Source of the DNA: Prevotella sp.
GTDB lineage: Bacteria; Bacteroidota; Bacteroidia; Bacteroidales; Bacteroidaceae
DNA: 64,000 bases
Direction: 5' to 3'
Assembly (NCBI GenBank): GCA_024688365.1
Contig: JAILEG010000011.1
Coordinates: 113,974-177,973 of the forward strand
Both the position numbers and the translations under genes were made by a program. A model generated the notes under the pieces. That model was given only the letters and a program-made list of their open reading frames with translations. It did not search any database and was not told the origin of the DNA. The first letter of the stretch is position 1, and each line of letters opens with the position of its first letter. This document shows, piece after piece, positions 16,453-25,223 of this stretch.

Positions 16453-18312
16453 TTACTTTCTCACCAGCACCATATTCGCCTGGCACTGTGCCTTCACCTG
16501 TTTCATAAACGCAACCAACCGAGGATAGAGTGCCTTGTCAAAGAGCCCATTACGGAGAAGCATGCGGTAGGAAAAGACTACCTTGTCGCCCTCCACGCTT
16601 GCACTGCCGGTGAACGTACCAAACTCACACTCAGCATTCAGCGGCTTTGGCAAGGACTCCACTGTATATCCTTCAGGCAGGCTGAACGTGACATGCAGCT
16701 GACGGAACACACCGTCATCCAACTGTACATCATATCTGCGAAGGTTCATCTCCGGTGGAACATCAGCAGTCTCGTCAAAGGGATCAAGGCGCACAAAGAG
16801 CCTGTTGCCTACTTTCCTGCAGTAAGTTGCGCTGGCAGCCGTAACTTGCAGGTGCATATCCGGCTGCTGTCGCAAGCTGTCAGCTGAAAAGCGGACAGAT
16901 CCAAATGTGGCAGAAGGCAGATAGCAGACGGAATAGAAATACCGTTCAAGCTGTTCACGCGACAGCTGGCTCAAAGCTGACATGTGTTCGTATATGCGAT
17001 TGACTCCGTGACAGCCGAACCTGATATCCGCACTTCCATCTCCTTCCAGTTTTATGGCTGCATCAATTTCCTGAACATTCTGCCCACAAGCATATTCGGG
17101 CAGCGTCACCAGCTCACCTCCATTATCCTTTACAACAACAGCATCATGCCCTGCTATTCCCGCATGGACGTAGCCCAAGGCATAACAGGGATTCGTACAT
17201 TCCAACCAAAGTGTATCTTCTGGAAGCGGAACTTGCAGGACAACATGATTGAACTGACCTATGGTGATGAAGTCTCTCTGCAATTTCTTCCTGTCTGTAT
17301 TGATTACCGTATAGAAGGATGGAATGCTTACCTCGCGCAGCATTGCCCGCATGTAATTAGACAAGCCCTTACAATCCCCCATGCCCAACTGACACACCCT
17401 GCTGGCAAAGGCTGGCTTCCATCCACCAATACCAAGCTGGACACTGTTATAACGAGTGGTACGACGGAGAAAGCCTAACAAGGCTGCCACCTTCTCCCGT
17501 TTCGTCCGACAAGTGTCAGTCAGTTGATGAATCGTTACTTTCAATGACTCTGGCAGTTCATCTGTCCCTGCAAGCAGGCCAGCTTGCCACCTGCCAAAGT
17601 CATCTATAGTCTTCATATCCCCTGACGATCCATAAAACCTGAAGGTTTCCGGGGCAAAGAAGGCAACAGGAAACAGCAGACTCTTCTCAGGCATATAAGG
17701 CTCATCAAAAATCGCAGGCAGCTCGCTCACTTCTACATCAAATTGGGTTTTCCCTTTGGGAAGTACATGCGTACGTACGGGAACTTCCATATTTACAACT
17801 GCCTGTCTCACCTTCATTCCTGCCGGCACGATGAGACGGTAAGAGGCATGCTTGACCGCCATACCCAGCCTGTGCTGTGGAGCGAATGGAGGAAAAGAGA
17901 CTATACCCTTTGAGTAAGTGATATCATATTGGTATTCAACAGTGAGAGGATAGGTGGGCGGTGTGTATTCATAATACATCATATAGTTATCCGTCACCTC
18001 CCCCGGAGCATATTCTGTCTTTTTCAGCCCCCCCTGCTTAACAGTCTTCAGCTCCTTGCCGGCCCCGTCCTTATAGACGGCTTTAAAACCAGAGAGTGAT
18101 AATGTCCCATCTAATATCTGCTGGAAATTGGCACAGTCCTTTCCTTTTTCATCCAAGATACGATAAATCAGTACAGCATGCTTTACTGCTTTATCCTGGC
18201 TGACACACTCTACCACTTCACTGTCTTTCTCAACAACAACATGCGGAGCCTGGGCCAGACTCTCCACAAGACCAGCCAACAGACATACTGACAATACGAT
18301 TATCCGTCTCAT
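16453..18312 (-). CDS. DUF3857/transglutaminase-like protein with intact Cys-His pair
   Basis: This 619-residue exported protein starts at ATG 18312 (MRRIIVLSVCLLAGLVESLAQA signal peptide). An N-terminal DUF3857 beta domain is followed by a transglutaminase-like core: MGDCKGLSNYMRAMLRE holds the catalytic-type Cys, FNHVVLQVPL the His, and LWLECTNP the third position, where Glu replaces the usual Asp. A C-terminal beta domain follows. The start overlaps the previous gene by four bases (ATGA), so the two are translationally coupled. The substrate is unknown; periplasmic or outer-surface protein crosslinking or proteolysis is possible. Confidence 0.8.
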   Translation of the reverse strand: MRRIIVLSVCLLAGLVESLAQAPHVVVEKDSEVVECVSQDKAVKHAVLIYRILDEKGKDCANFQQILDGTLSLSGFKAVYKDGAGKELKTVKQGGLKKTEYAPGEVTDNYMMYYEYTPPTYPLTVEYQYDITYSKGIVSFPPFAPQHRLGMAVKHASYRLIVPAGMKVRQAVVNMEVPVRTHVLPKGKTQFDVEVSELPAIFDEPYMPEKSLLFPVAFFAPETFRFYGSSGDMKTIDDFGRWQAGLLAGTDELPESLKVTIHQLTDTCRTKREKVAALLGFLRRTTRYNSVQLGIGGWKPAFASRVCQLGMGDCKGLSNYMRAMLREVSIPSFYTVINTDRKKLQRDFITIGQFNHVVLQVPLPEDTLWLECTNPCYALGYVHAGIAGHDAVVVKDNGGELVTLPEYACGQNVQEIDAAIKLEGDGSADIRFGCHGVNRIYEHMSALSQLSREQLERYFYSVCYLPSATFGSVRFSADSLRQQPDMHLQVTAASATYCRKVGNRLFVRLDPFDETADVPPEMNLRRYDVQLDDGVFRQLHVTFSLPEGYTVESLPKPLNAECEFGTFTGSASVEGDKVVFSYRMLLRNGLFDKALYPRLVAFMKQVKAQCQANMVLVRK

Positions 18313-20324
18313 CCTACTTTCTTTATTACCACCAGTTTCTGACATTCATCCACTATTCTGTCGAAGATCGCCTTTACCGAAGGATACTCTTCCATAACAT
18401 ACTGCGTCTCATTAATAGAGATACGATAATTCACCCGCAAGATACTGCCTTCCCCTACCACCTGGATCAGTACAAGAATTCCCCTCTGGCCGGTTGCCAC
18501 CTGCACCGGAGCAGGCACTTCCTCAACTGTATATCCCTCCGGGAGACGAATCATCACTGAAGATAAATGGGTCATCTTGTAAGGAAACTCTATGGGGATA
18601 TTACGCATCGGTGCAGGGAAGGGTGACTTATTGACAGGAGCAAACAGAAACGGGTTAAGATATATGTGGGTTCCATCACCGTCACAGTGCCGTGAAAAGG
18701 AGGCTACAGTACTTACCCGATCGGAGAAATCTGTCTTTCCCTTTACCGAATAGGCAGTTATCGCAACCCCATTTTCCTTTGCCATCTCGCTGACATAACT
18801 GGAACTGTCTTTGGCTGCCTTAAGCGCCTCCCTTTTGGCAAGAGCCGCAAGTCCTGTGTAAAGAGAGCTTATATTGCCCGTGAGTAGCCCCTCTGCCGAC
18901 AGACTTGCCTGTACGACATCTGTTTCCTTGCCCACCGCATACTCTGTAAGGTCAACCTCTTTTATCCCCATTGTCAGCGGAATCACACCCTTATCAACGT
19001 ACAACCGAGCAGGCATCACGTTGACAGCTCCCATCTCGGCCGATGCATCATAAAAAAGAAGGCTGGAATCATTCTCCTCCACACTAACGATGAATGTGTT
19101 CAGAAACTTCTCGCTGGGATGTGTCAGTGGCATTCTGCCCCTGTCACGTGAACGCATTACGACTGGCTCAGCCTTCAGTCCGGCCTCCCTCAGCATACTC
19201 ATCAAAACGAAATTCAGCTCAGCATTATCTCCCGTACCCTCTTCTGCCACTTGCTTCAGACTCTTACCCCAGAAACCGTATTTGCCATTCCACTTGAGTT
19301 TTCTCCGCAACAGGGCACACACTGCTTCCATTTTCTTTCTCACATTCATCGACGACAACGGCAGTGCTGCGATCTCATCCTTATAAGGACAGGCTTGGCC
19401 CAGCCTTCCGCCAAAGTCTTTCTCAGCCAAAAGAGTCTTACTAATTTCACCCCACGTTGTCGTATAGTTCTTTATTAATTCCCCAGGAATCTGTACGCTT
19501 GACAGCTCAGCTGTCACTTTGGCCCTGAAGTCACCCACATTCCACACATACGCATCACCTTTCATGGCAGGAATATTCGACCCAACAAACATGTATTCCG
19601 TCATAGTGACAGAGGAAGGCAAACCAGGAATCCTCAGATTAGAACTGGTTTTCCGTTGAGAGCCTTGTAAAGTATAAAAGCCACTGTACTCTACCTGAAA
19701 CTTGAAAAAATCAGGAATCGTCAGCCGATAGCCTGCAAACCTGACAGGAAATGCCCCTTGAGCATACCAGGTATCAATATTATCATAGAAATCGCTTGTC
19801 ATCTTATATTGGACTTCCAAGACCGTCCCGACCTTCACCTGTGGCACCGCGAACTTCATCACCATCATGTTTTTATCTGCACGTTCCCGATGAATCAAGC
19901 TCCCATCCATCCTCGTCCTCGTCACTTTTCCTCCATCTAGATTGTATGCAACAGCCTTGATGCCACTGACAAATTCCTCCATCGTCCGGTTACCAGGAAT
20001 TGACAAATAAGGAATCTCCACATTAGCCACCTTTGTCCCATCCTCTTTGAGAACTTTGTAGCGTATCTTCCGCTCTTTTATCACCTGAAGTCCCTTGCTG
20101 TTATAATCATAGTAAATATCCATCCACGAGTAAAGCACAACCGCTTCAGCATCAGGATCCGGAGAATAATTTTTCATACTCAGCTCTTCATCCGTAGGTT
20201 GGTCAAACTTGGGATTGACAAGATTATCCTGTGCCCTCACCCGCACACATGAAAGTAAAAAGAGAAAAGCCCATAACAGACTTGCACAGGAGAGGCTTAG
20301 ATGGCTTGAGAGTTTCATTATCAT
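18309..20324 (-). CDS. DUF3857/transglutaminase-like protein lacking the catalytic Cys and His
   Basis: This 671-residue exported protein has a signal at about residues 1-32 (ending RVRAQ), then DUF3857 and a transglutaminase-like core. At the catalytic site it reads GTGDNAELNFVLMSMLREAG, with Asn where its partner gene has Cys. The His site reads FLNTFIVSV (Thr for His), although the third-position Asp is kept in LLFYDAS. It is therefore probably an inactive scaffold or binding partner of the next gene, to which it is coupled by an ATGA overlap. The choice between ATG 20324 and 20318 is open. Confidence 0.8.
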   Translation of the reverse strand: MIMKLSSHLSLSCASLLWAFLFLLSCVRVRAQDNLVNPKFDQPTDEELSMKNYSPDPDAEAVVLYSWMDIYYDYNSKGLQVIKERKIRYKVLKEDGTKVANVEIPYLSIPGNRTMEEFVSGIKAVAYNLDGGKVTRTRMDGSLIHRERADKNMMVMKFAVPQVKVGTVLEVQYKMTSDFYDNIDTWYAQGAFPVRFAGYRLTIPDFFKFQVEYSGFYTLQGSQRKTSSNLRIPGLPSSVTMTEYMFVGSNIPAMKGDAYVWNVGDFRAKVTAELSSVQIPGELIKNYTTTWGEISKTLLAEKDFGGRLGQACPYKDEIAALPLSSMNVRKKMEAVCALLRRKLKWNGKYGFWGKSLKQVAEEGTGDNAELNFVLMSMLREAGLKAEPVVMRSRDRGRMPLTHPSEKFLNTFIVSVEENDSSLLFYDASAEMGAVNVMPARLYVDKGVIPLTMGIKEVDLTEYAVGKETDVVQASLSAEGLLTGNISSLYTGLAALAKREALKAAKDSSSYVSEMAKENGVAITAYSVKGKTDFSDRVSTVASFSRHCDGDGTHIYLNPFLFAPVNKSPFPAPMRNIPIEFPYKMTHLSSVMIRLPEGYTVEEVPAPVQVATGQRGILVLIQVVGEGSILRVNYRISINETQYVMEEYPSVKAIFDRIVDECQKLVVIKKVG

Positions 20325-20349
20325 ATAAATTTAGGTTCTAACAATGCCA

Positions 20350-20380
20350 CAAAATTAACAAATAAAAAAGAGAAAAGCAA
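20350..20380 (-). promoter_or_regulatory. promoter of the DUF3857 gene pair
   Basis: On the minus strand, TTG (20380-20378), 20 bases, TAATTTTG (20357-20350). The leader is about 20 bases. Bases 20381-20570 contain no gene I can support. Confidence 0.6.
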
Positions 20381-20571
20381 GTGACAAAAGTTAAAATTGT
20401 CCGGCACAAACCTTACATGAGCTTATATGGGGATAATTTTTCGGCATTACCAATATTGCCGTCACAGGAACCGCCCAACCGCAATAAAGCCTCAGCTGTC
20501 TCACACATCTATTCAGGCATGCCTTCCAGAAAACGTAGCCCCAACCGGAAGAGAGAGAATACGATGGAAAA

Positions 20572-20624
20572 AGAAAGGGTGGATCAAATTCACTCGTGAG
20601 AGCTAATTTGACACACCCTTTCTT
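20572..20624 (-). terminator. long terminator hairpin after aqpZ
   Basis: AGAAAGGGTG and CACCCTTTCT pair, and the stem continues with a small mismatch into TCAAATT and AATTTGA, giving about 18 bp. The minus strand continues TTTCTTTTTCC. It lies 39 bases past the aquaporin stop. Confidence 0.75.
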
Positions 20625-20662
20625 ATGACCAACGAAGCTTGTCAGCTCCTGTGATTTTTCTG

Positions 20663-21376
20663 TTAATCCACCTTCTCCGCAGGCTCAATCACCCTCCAGA
20701 TGACAGAAGCCAAGGCTCCGCCTACGAATGGGCCAACAATGAAAATCCAAAGATTGCTCAGTGCTGTCACAGGACCGCCTACAACCTGCGCAAAGATAGC
20801 CGGACCTATGGAACGTGCTGGGTTGACTGACGTACCTGTATAACGGATACATGCCAGGTGAACGAGAACCAATGACAGACCGATAGCCAGGCCTGCGAAA
20901 TTGTTGGTAGCTCCATTGGTCTTAGATGTTGCGCCAAGAACAACAAGTACAAACACACAGGTAAAGATAATCTCTGCCAGCAGACCACCCGTAGCACTGA
21001 TTCCTTCCTGCAAGCCATTTGCTCCCAGACCTGCACCCGATACGGCAAACTCAGTACCTGAACTGATTACAAGCAGGCAAAGCAGAGCTGCGCCAATCAG
21101 ACCGCCAATAATCTGGAAGAGCATGTACATGCCACAGTCCTTGGCACTCATTCGCCCACTAAGAAATACGCCCAAGGTAATGGCTGGATTGATATGACAC
21201 CCGGAGATGCCCCCAATGGCATAAGCCATTGCCACAACGGAAAGGCCAAATGCCATAGCCGTACCAACGACAGAAGCCTGGTCGTTCACAGAATCACACC
21301 CCAATGACACGGCTGCCCCACAGCCCATCAAAACCAGCACCATAGTGCCAATCATTTCAGCTAAATACTTCTTCAT
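20663..21376 (-). CDS. aqpZ: aquaporin Z-type water channel
   Basis: This 237-residue inner-membrane protein has six helices and the two half-helix NPA motifs of the MIP family: HINPAITLG at about residue 61 and SVNPARSIGPA near residue 183. The short loops and GTSVNPARS pattern fit orthodox water channels better than glycerol facilitators; no long glycerol-type inserts are present. It is monocistronic with its own promoter and a strong terminator. Confidence 0.93.
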   Translation of the reverse strand: MKKYLAEMIGTMVLVLMGCGAAVSLGCDSVNDQASVVGTAMAFGLSVVAMAYAIGGISGCHINPAITLGVFLSGRMSAKDCGMYMLFQIIGGLIGAALLCLLVISSGTEFAVSGAGLGANGLQEGISATGGLLAEIIFTCVFVLVVLGATSKTNGATNNFAGLAIGLSLVLVHLACIRYTGTSVNPARSIGPAIFAQVVGGPVTALSNLWIFIVGPFVGGALASVIWRVIEPAEKVD

Positions 21377-21458
21377 ACTATATTTAAATTAAAATTAAAT
21401 GCAAACTCTCCGAAGGTGTTTTTAAAGCACTTTAAACAGTTAATTCGTTATAACAACG

Positions 21459-21489
21459 CAAAATTAGATAATTTATTTTTCTCTTCCAA
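21459..21489 (-). promoter_or_regulatory. promoter of aqpZ
   Basis: On the minus strand, TTG (21489-21487), 20 bases, TAATTTTG (21466-21459). The leader is about 76 bases. Confidence 0.6.
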
Positions 21490-21545
21490 CTTTTTCACTC
21501 TTTATTATGTTTCAAGTCCTGAAAAAACAGAAAACAAGACACAGT

Positions 21546-23123
21546 CTATTCTTGCCGAGTACCTGCATAAGAGATATTGCTGAACACACATGAGGAGACA
21601 CTGTCACCATTGCAGAACATTCCCAGCGTCACTCCAGTAAAGCCACCTGCGACCTCAGTTGAGAGCAGGCTTGTGTTCAATGAGCCCAAGGATTGCCACG
21701 CACCGTTTTCCTGCCTTGTGAAGAAATGATACAGCAGGCCATCAGATGAGACGCGAAGCAAGTTGACAGCAGATGCCGATCTTACCGAACCGACAATATA
21801 GTCTATGGACTTCAGCCGACAGCGCAGACGGATATCATACCCATCCCCAGCTGGTGTAGCAAACAGGTCAAAATGGCCATCATTAATCTGGAACACGCTC
21901 AATCCGGCACGTCCTCCCTGTCTCAGCGCACTGGCATCAACCTTGGCTTCAACGGCCATCTCAGCCGATGTCTGGCGCAACCCAACATATGTGTTGGGCA
22001 ACAACTCATCAAGTGTGGCTACGGAAGCCTTCAGTCGAAGTTGCCCTTCCGAGAGCAGGTAGTCCTCAGCCACAGGCTGCCCCAAATGAACCCACTCCAT
22101 GCCGAGACGGTTGCCCAGCAACTTGCCCCCCTCCTCTTTTGCAAAGGGCTGCAAAGGCAGCGTGCGGGCTGACATGACCGTATCTATCGGCTCACCATCA
22201 TACACGACGGGCCATTCGCCCTTCTCCCATGCCACTGGAGCAAGAAAGGTCTCCCGACCCAAATGATGATAGTCGCCACCAAAAGTCCGATAAGCAAGAA
22301 AAACAACCCACCAGTTGCCCTCCGTGTCCTGCACGAAATCGCCATGTCCACATCCTTGAACCTGTTTTTTCTGCCCTTTACGGCTGCAGTTTGTGAGGAT
22401 GGGATTGGCAGGGTTGGCTACATAAGGACCCGTAATCTTCTTCGAACGGGCTATGGTAAGATGGTGTGCCAGCTCTGTCCCACCCTCGGATATGAGCAGA
22501 TAGTAATAACCATCTTTCTTATAAAGATGCGGACCTTCAGGGTAGCGTCCTCCCTCTCCGCTCCACAGTGGAACGCTCTCCGTAAGCTGATGCCCCGTCT
22601 TTGGATCTATCTCGCAGAGCCAAATGGCATCACCAGGATTGCTTACCATGTAGCATTTCCCATTCTCAAAATAGAGTGACGGGTCAATCCCCTGCTGTTC
22701 CAGCCACACAGGCTCACTCCAGGGACCACGGGGATCACGTGCCGTAACCATGAAATTACCACCGTTTCCCACATTCGTGGTTATCATATAAAAGATTCCA
22801 TCATTGTAACGGATGGTAGGGGCATAGATTCCCAGCCACGATGTGGCATCTTTCAAAGGAAGCTGTGATGGGCGGGTAAGCACATTGCCTATCTGCTCCC
22901 AGTTGACAAGGTCCCTGCTATGATAAATAGGTACACCGGGGAAATACTGGAAAGAAGAGTTGACCACATAATAGTCGTCACCCACACGGCAGACGCTGGG
23001 ATCCGGATGCATTCCAGGCAGGACAGGATTACAGTACTGGGCTGCACGCTGGGCATTTGCCGCTGCGACCACCATCAGGAGAAGAAAGAGGGAAAGAAGT
23101 CTGTTCACGAATCTTTTATCCAT
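21546..23123 (-). CDS. exported glycoside hydrolase family 43 enzyme (beta-xylosidase/arabinofuranosidase type)
   Basis: This 525-residue protein has a signal peptide at 1-24 (ANA|Q). The five-bladed GH43 domain (about 28-320) shows GMHPDPSVCRVGDDYYVVNSS with the catalytic-base Asp, SWLGIYAPTIRYNDGIFY, and RYPEGPHLYKKDGYYYLL with the acid Glu. A C-terminal beta-sandwich (about 335-520) of the type found in xylan-active GH43 enzymes follows. It probably releases xylose or arabinose from plant xylan side chains; exact specificity cannot be read. No SusC/D pair lies nearby, so it is not in a classic polysaccharide locus. Confidence 0.9.
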   Translation of the reverse strand: MDKRFVNRLLSLFLLLMVVAAANAQRAAQYCNPVLPGMHPDPSVCRVGDDYYVVNSSFQYFPGVPIYHSRDLVNWEQIGNVLTRPSQLPLKDATSWLGIYAPTIRYNDGIFYMITTNVGNGGNFMVTARDPRGPWSEPVWLEQQGIDPSLYFENGKCYMVSNPGDAIWLCEIDPKTGHQLTESVPLWSGEGGRYPEGPHLYKKDGYYYLLISEGGTELAHHLTIARSKKITGPYVANPANPILTNCSRKGQKKQVQGCGHGDFVQDTEGNWWVVFLAYRTFGGDYHHLGRETFLAPVAWEKGEWPVVYDGEPIDTVMSARTLPLQPFAKEEGGKLLGNRLGMEWVHLGQPVAEDYLLSEGQLRLKASVATLDELLPNTYVGLRQTSAEMAVEAKVDASALRQGGRAGLSVFQINDGHFDLFATPAGDGYDIRLRCRLKSIDYIVGSVRSASAVNLLRVSSDGLLYHFFTRQENGAWQSLGSLNTSLLSTEVAGGFTGVTLGMFCNGDSVSSCVFSNISYAGTRQE

Positions 23124-23185
23124 AGGGTTTTGATTGGTTGTTTTATCTTAAATACGTTAACCGCAGCCAATTCCCTAAAAATTAG

Positions 23186-23193
23186 TACCTTTG
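23186..23193 (+). promoter_or_regulatory. -7 box upstream of the HAD phosphatase gene
   Basis: TACCTTTG matches TAnnTTTG, 35 bases before the ATG. No clear -33 element is seen. Confidence 0.45.
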
Positions 23194-23228
23194 CAACCTA
23201 TTATTTACAGAATATAAAGACAAGAGAG

Positions 23229-24044
23229 ATGACTAAATATAAAATGATTGTGCTGGATCTTGACGGAACACTGACCAATGACAAGAAGGAGATTACCCCA
23301 AAGACCAAGCACGCTCTCATGCAGGCACAGGCAGCCGGTATACGGGTTGTCCTTGCCTCAGGCCGCCCCACCTACGGCATTACAGCCTTGGCTGACGAAC
23401 TGGAACTGGCAAAAAACGGAGGCTTTATCCTTGCATTCAACGGCGGCAAGATAACCGATTGCAGCAATGGAGAAGTTCTCTTTGAGCAGAAACTGGATGA
23501 GAGCCTGGTGCCACGGCTCTATCACGAAGCCATCAATGCCGGCATGGCTATCCTTACTTACCAAGGAGAAGGTATTGCTTCCACGGAAAAGAACAACAAG
23601 TACGTGCTGCATGAGGCATTCATCAACAAGATGCCGGTGGAGCAGTATGACGATTTCCTGCACCAGGTGGTCTACCCTGTCAATAAGTGCCTGATAGTAG
23701 GCGACCCTACCCCACTTCGCGCACTTGAGCAGAGACTCTCAACGCTGCTGGATGGCAGAATGAGTGTCTACCGCTCGGCAGGCTTCTTCCTTGAGTGCGT
23801 GCCGCTGGGTATCGACAAGGCACATTCGCTCGACCGTCTCATCTCCTCACTCGGTATTCTCCGTGAGGAAATCATCGCCTGCGGTGACGGATATAATGAC
23901 CAGAGCATGATCCGCTTTGCCGGACTTGGTGTTGCTATGGCTAATGCTCCCCGTGACATCCAGGACACAGCCGACTACATCACCTATTCCAATGAGGAGG
24001 ACGGTGTGGCACATGTGGTAGAGAAGTTCATCCTTGCAGAATGA
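23229..24044 (+). CDS. Cof-type HAD-superfamily sugar-phosphate phosphatase
   Basis: This 271-residue enzyme starts at ATG 23229 (MTKYKMIVLDLDGTL); the longer open frame upstream runs through the promoter and the GH43 gene. HAD motifs are DLDGTLTND (nucleophile Asp), LASGRPTYG, a Lys before AHSLDRLI, and GDGYNDQSMIRFAGLGVAMANA. The large inserted cap is of the Cof type, acting on small phosphorylated sugars or cofactors. It is divergent from the GH43 gene, and the substrate is unknown. Confidence 0.9.
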   Translation: MTKYKMIVLDLDGTLTNDKKEITPKTKHALMQAQAAGIRVVLASGRPTYGITALADELELAKNGGFILAFNGGKITDCSNGEVLFEQKLDESLVPRLYHEAINAGMAILTYQGEGIASTEKNNKYVLHEAFINKMPVEQYDDFLHQVVYPVNKCLIVGDPTPLRALEQRLSTLLDGRMSVYRSAGFFLECVPLGIDKAHSLDRLISSLGILREEIIACGDGYNDQSMIRFAGLGVAMANAPRDIQDTADYITYSNEEDGVAHVVEKFILAE

Positions 24045-24133
24045 CTCTTGCTGCAAAACGACTCTCTAAAAAGATTACTTGCACCAGATCAAAAGTATTT
24101 GACGAAAACATTTCGCCTGTCGTACAAAATATG

Positions 24134-24141
24134 TATATTTG
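24134..24141 (+). promoter_or_regulatory. -7 box of the Rpn-family gene
   Basis: TATATTTG, 21 bases before the ATG, is a strong match to the Bacteroidota -7 form and implies a leader of about 15 bases. Confidence 0.5.
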
Positions 24142-24162
24142 CAGCAAACAAATCAAACCGCC

Positions 24163-25080
24163 ATGCTGTACACTGAAGAAAGATACCTCAACCCTTACAC
24201 CGACTTTGGCTTCAAGAAGCTCTTCGGCACACCACTCAACAAGGATCTGCTGATCAGTTTTCTCAATGCACTCCTTGATGGAAAAGAAGTGGTGAGCGAC
24301 CTTACCTACCTCAACGGTGAACAACTTGGCGCAGGTATAGAGGACAGACGTGCTATTTTTGATGTCTATTGTGAGAATGAGAAGGGGGAGAAATTCATTG
24401 TTGAGATGCAGAAAGCCGAGCAACAGTACTTTAAGGACCGTAGTGTATTCTATGCCTCCTTTCCCATTCAGGAACAAGGCAAGAGAGGCAACGGCTGGGA
24501 CTTTGAGCTGAAGGGGGTCTACACGGTGGGAATCCTCAACTTCGTCTTTCCTGATGATGAATATTCAGAAGATTGCTATCATCATGAAATCAAGCTGATG
24601 GATACAGAAGACAAGCACGTTTTCTATGATAAGCTGACCTTCATCTACCTTGAGATGCCGAAGTTCAACAAGACTGAGGCGCAATTGGAAACCATGATGG
24701 ACAAATGGCTGTTCGTTCTCCGTAACCTGTCCCGACTCATGGAACGCCCGGCAGCTCTTCAGGAAAGGGTCTTCAAACGACTTTTTGAACAGGCAGAAAT
24801 CGGACGCTTCACACAGGAAGAACGCCGGGGATATGAAGACAGTGTGAAGGTCTACCGTGACCTGATCAATGTCATGAACACCGCCACACGGAAAGGTATA
24901 ACCCAAGGACGTGAGGAAGGTCGCGAGCAAGGATTAAAAGAAGGATTGAAAGAGGGACTGAAAATGGGCCGGGAGGCCGTCTCTCATGAAATAGCTGAGA
25001 GAATGAAGCTACAAGGATTCAGAAGTGATGACATCCGGAGGCTCACCGGGCTGCCCATAGAAGAGGTTGAGCAGTTGTGA
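24163..25080 (+). CDS. Rpn-family / PD-(D/E)XK nuclease-transposase-like protein
   Basis: This 305-residue protein of the Rpn (recombination-promoting nuclease, PDDEXK_2) family begins at ATG 24163. The N-terminus YLNPYTDFGFKKLFG is the family signature. The nuclease core follows: GIEDRRAIFDVYCENEKGEKFIVEMQK supplies the D...ExQ catalytic residues. The C-terminus has an internal repeat of Lys-Glu-Gly turns (GREEGREQGLKEGLKEGLKM) and a small helical tail. Characterised Rpn proteins cut DNA and promote recombination. It is monocistronic and no inverted ends are seen, so it is not called a mobile element. Confidence 0.85.
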   Translation: MLYTEERYLNPYTDFGFKKLFGTPLNKDLLISFLNALLDGKEVVSDLTYLNGEQLGAGIEDRRAIFDVYCENEKGEKFIVEMQKAEQQYFKDRSVFYASFPIQEQGKRGNGWDFELKGVYTVGILNFVFPDDEYSEDCYHHEIKLMDTEDKHVFYDKLTFIYLEMPKFNKTEAQLETMMDKWLFVLRNLSRLMERPAALQERVFKRLFEQAEIGRFTQEERRGYEDSVKVYRDLINVMNTATRKGITQGREEGREQGLKEGLKEGLKMGREAVSHEIAERMKLQGFRSDDIRRLTGLPIEEVEQL

Positions 25081-25180
25081 CATCAACCCCAGCTAATCGG
25101 TTTCCACGGGATTTAAATCCTCTGCCAGCCATTTATGTCAACCTGACACCCACTGCCACCACATGCTCCGCTCTGCCCCC

Positions 25181-25223
25181 GCCCACTTCACCTCCTCACC
25201 CGTGGTGAGGAGGTGAAGTGGGC
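25181..25223. repeat. 19-bp perfect inverted repeat overlapping the MutS-like gene end
   Basis: The arms at 25181-25199 and 25205-25223 are perfect complements with a 5-base loop. The stop codon of the MutS-like gene (25196-25198) lies within it. It sits between the convergent Rpn and MutS-like genes and may be a bidirectional terminator, although no T-run follows on either strand. Confidence 0.7.

Noticed and set aside
22920..23228. In-frame upstream extension of the HAD phosphatase
   Set aside because: The extension is antisense to the GH43 signal region and crosses the promoter; the HAD fold begins at MTKYKMIVLDLDGTL.
24100..25223. Insertion sequence around the Rpn-family gene
   Set aside because: No terminal inverted repeats or target-site duplication bound the gene; the 19-bp repeat is a single stem-loop at one side.
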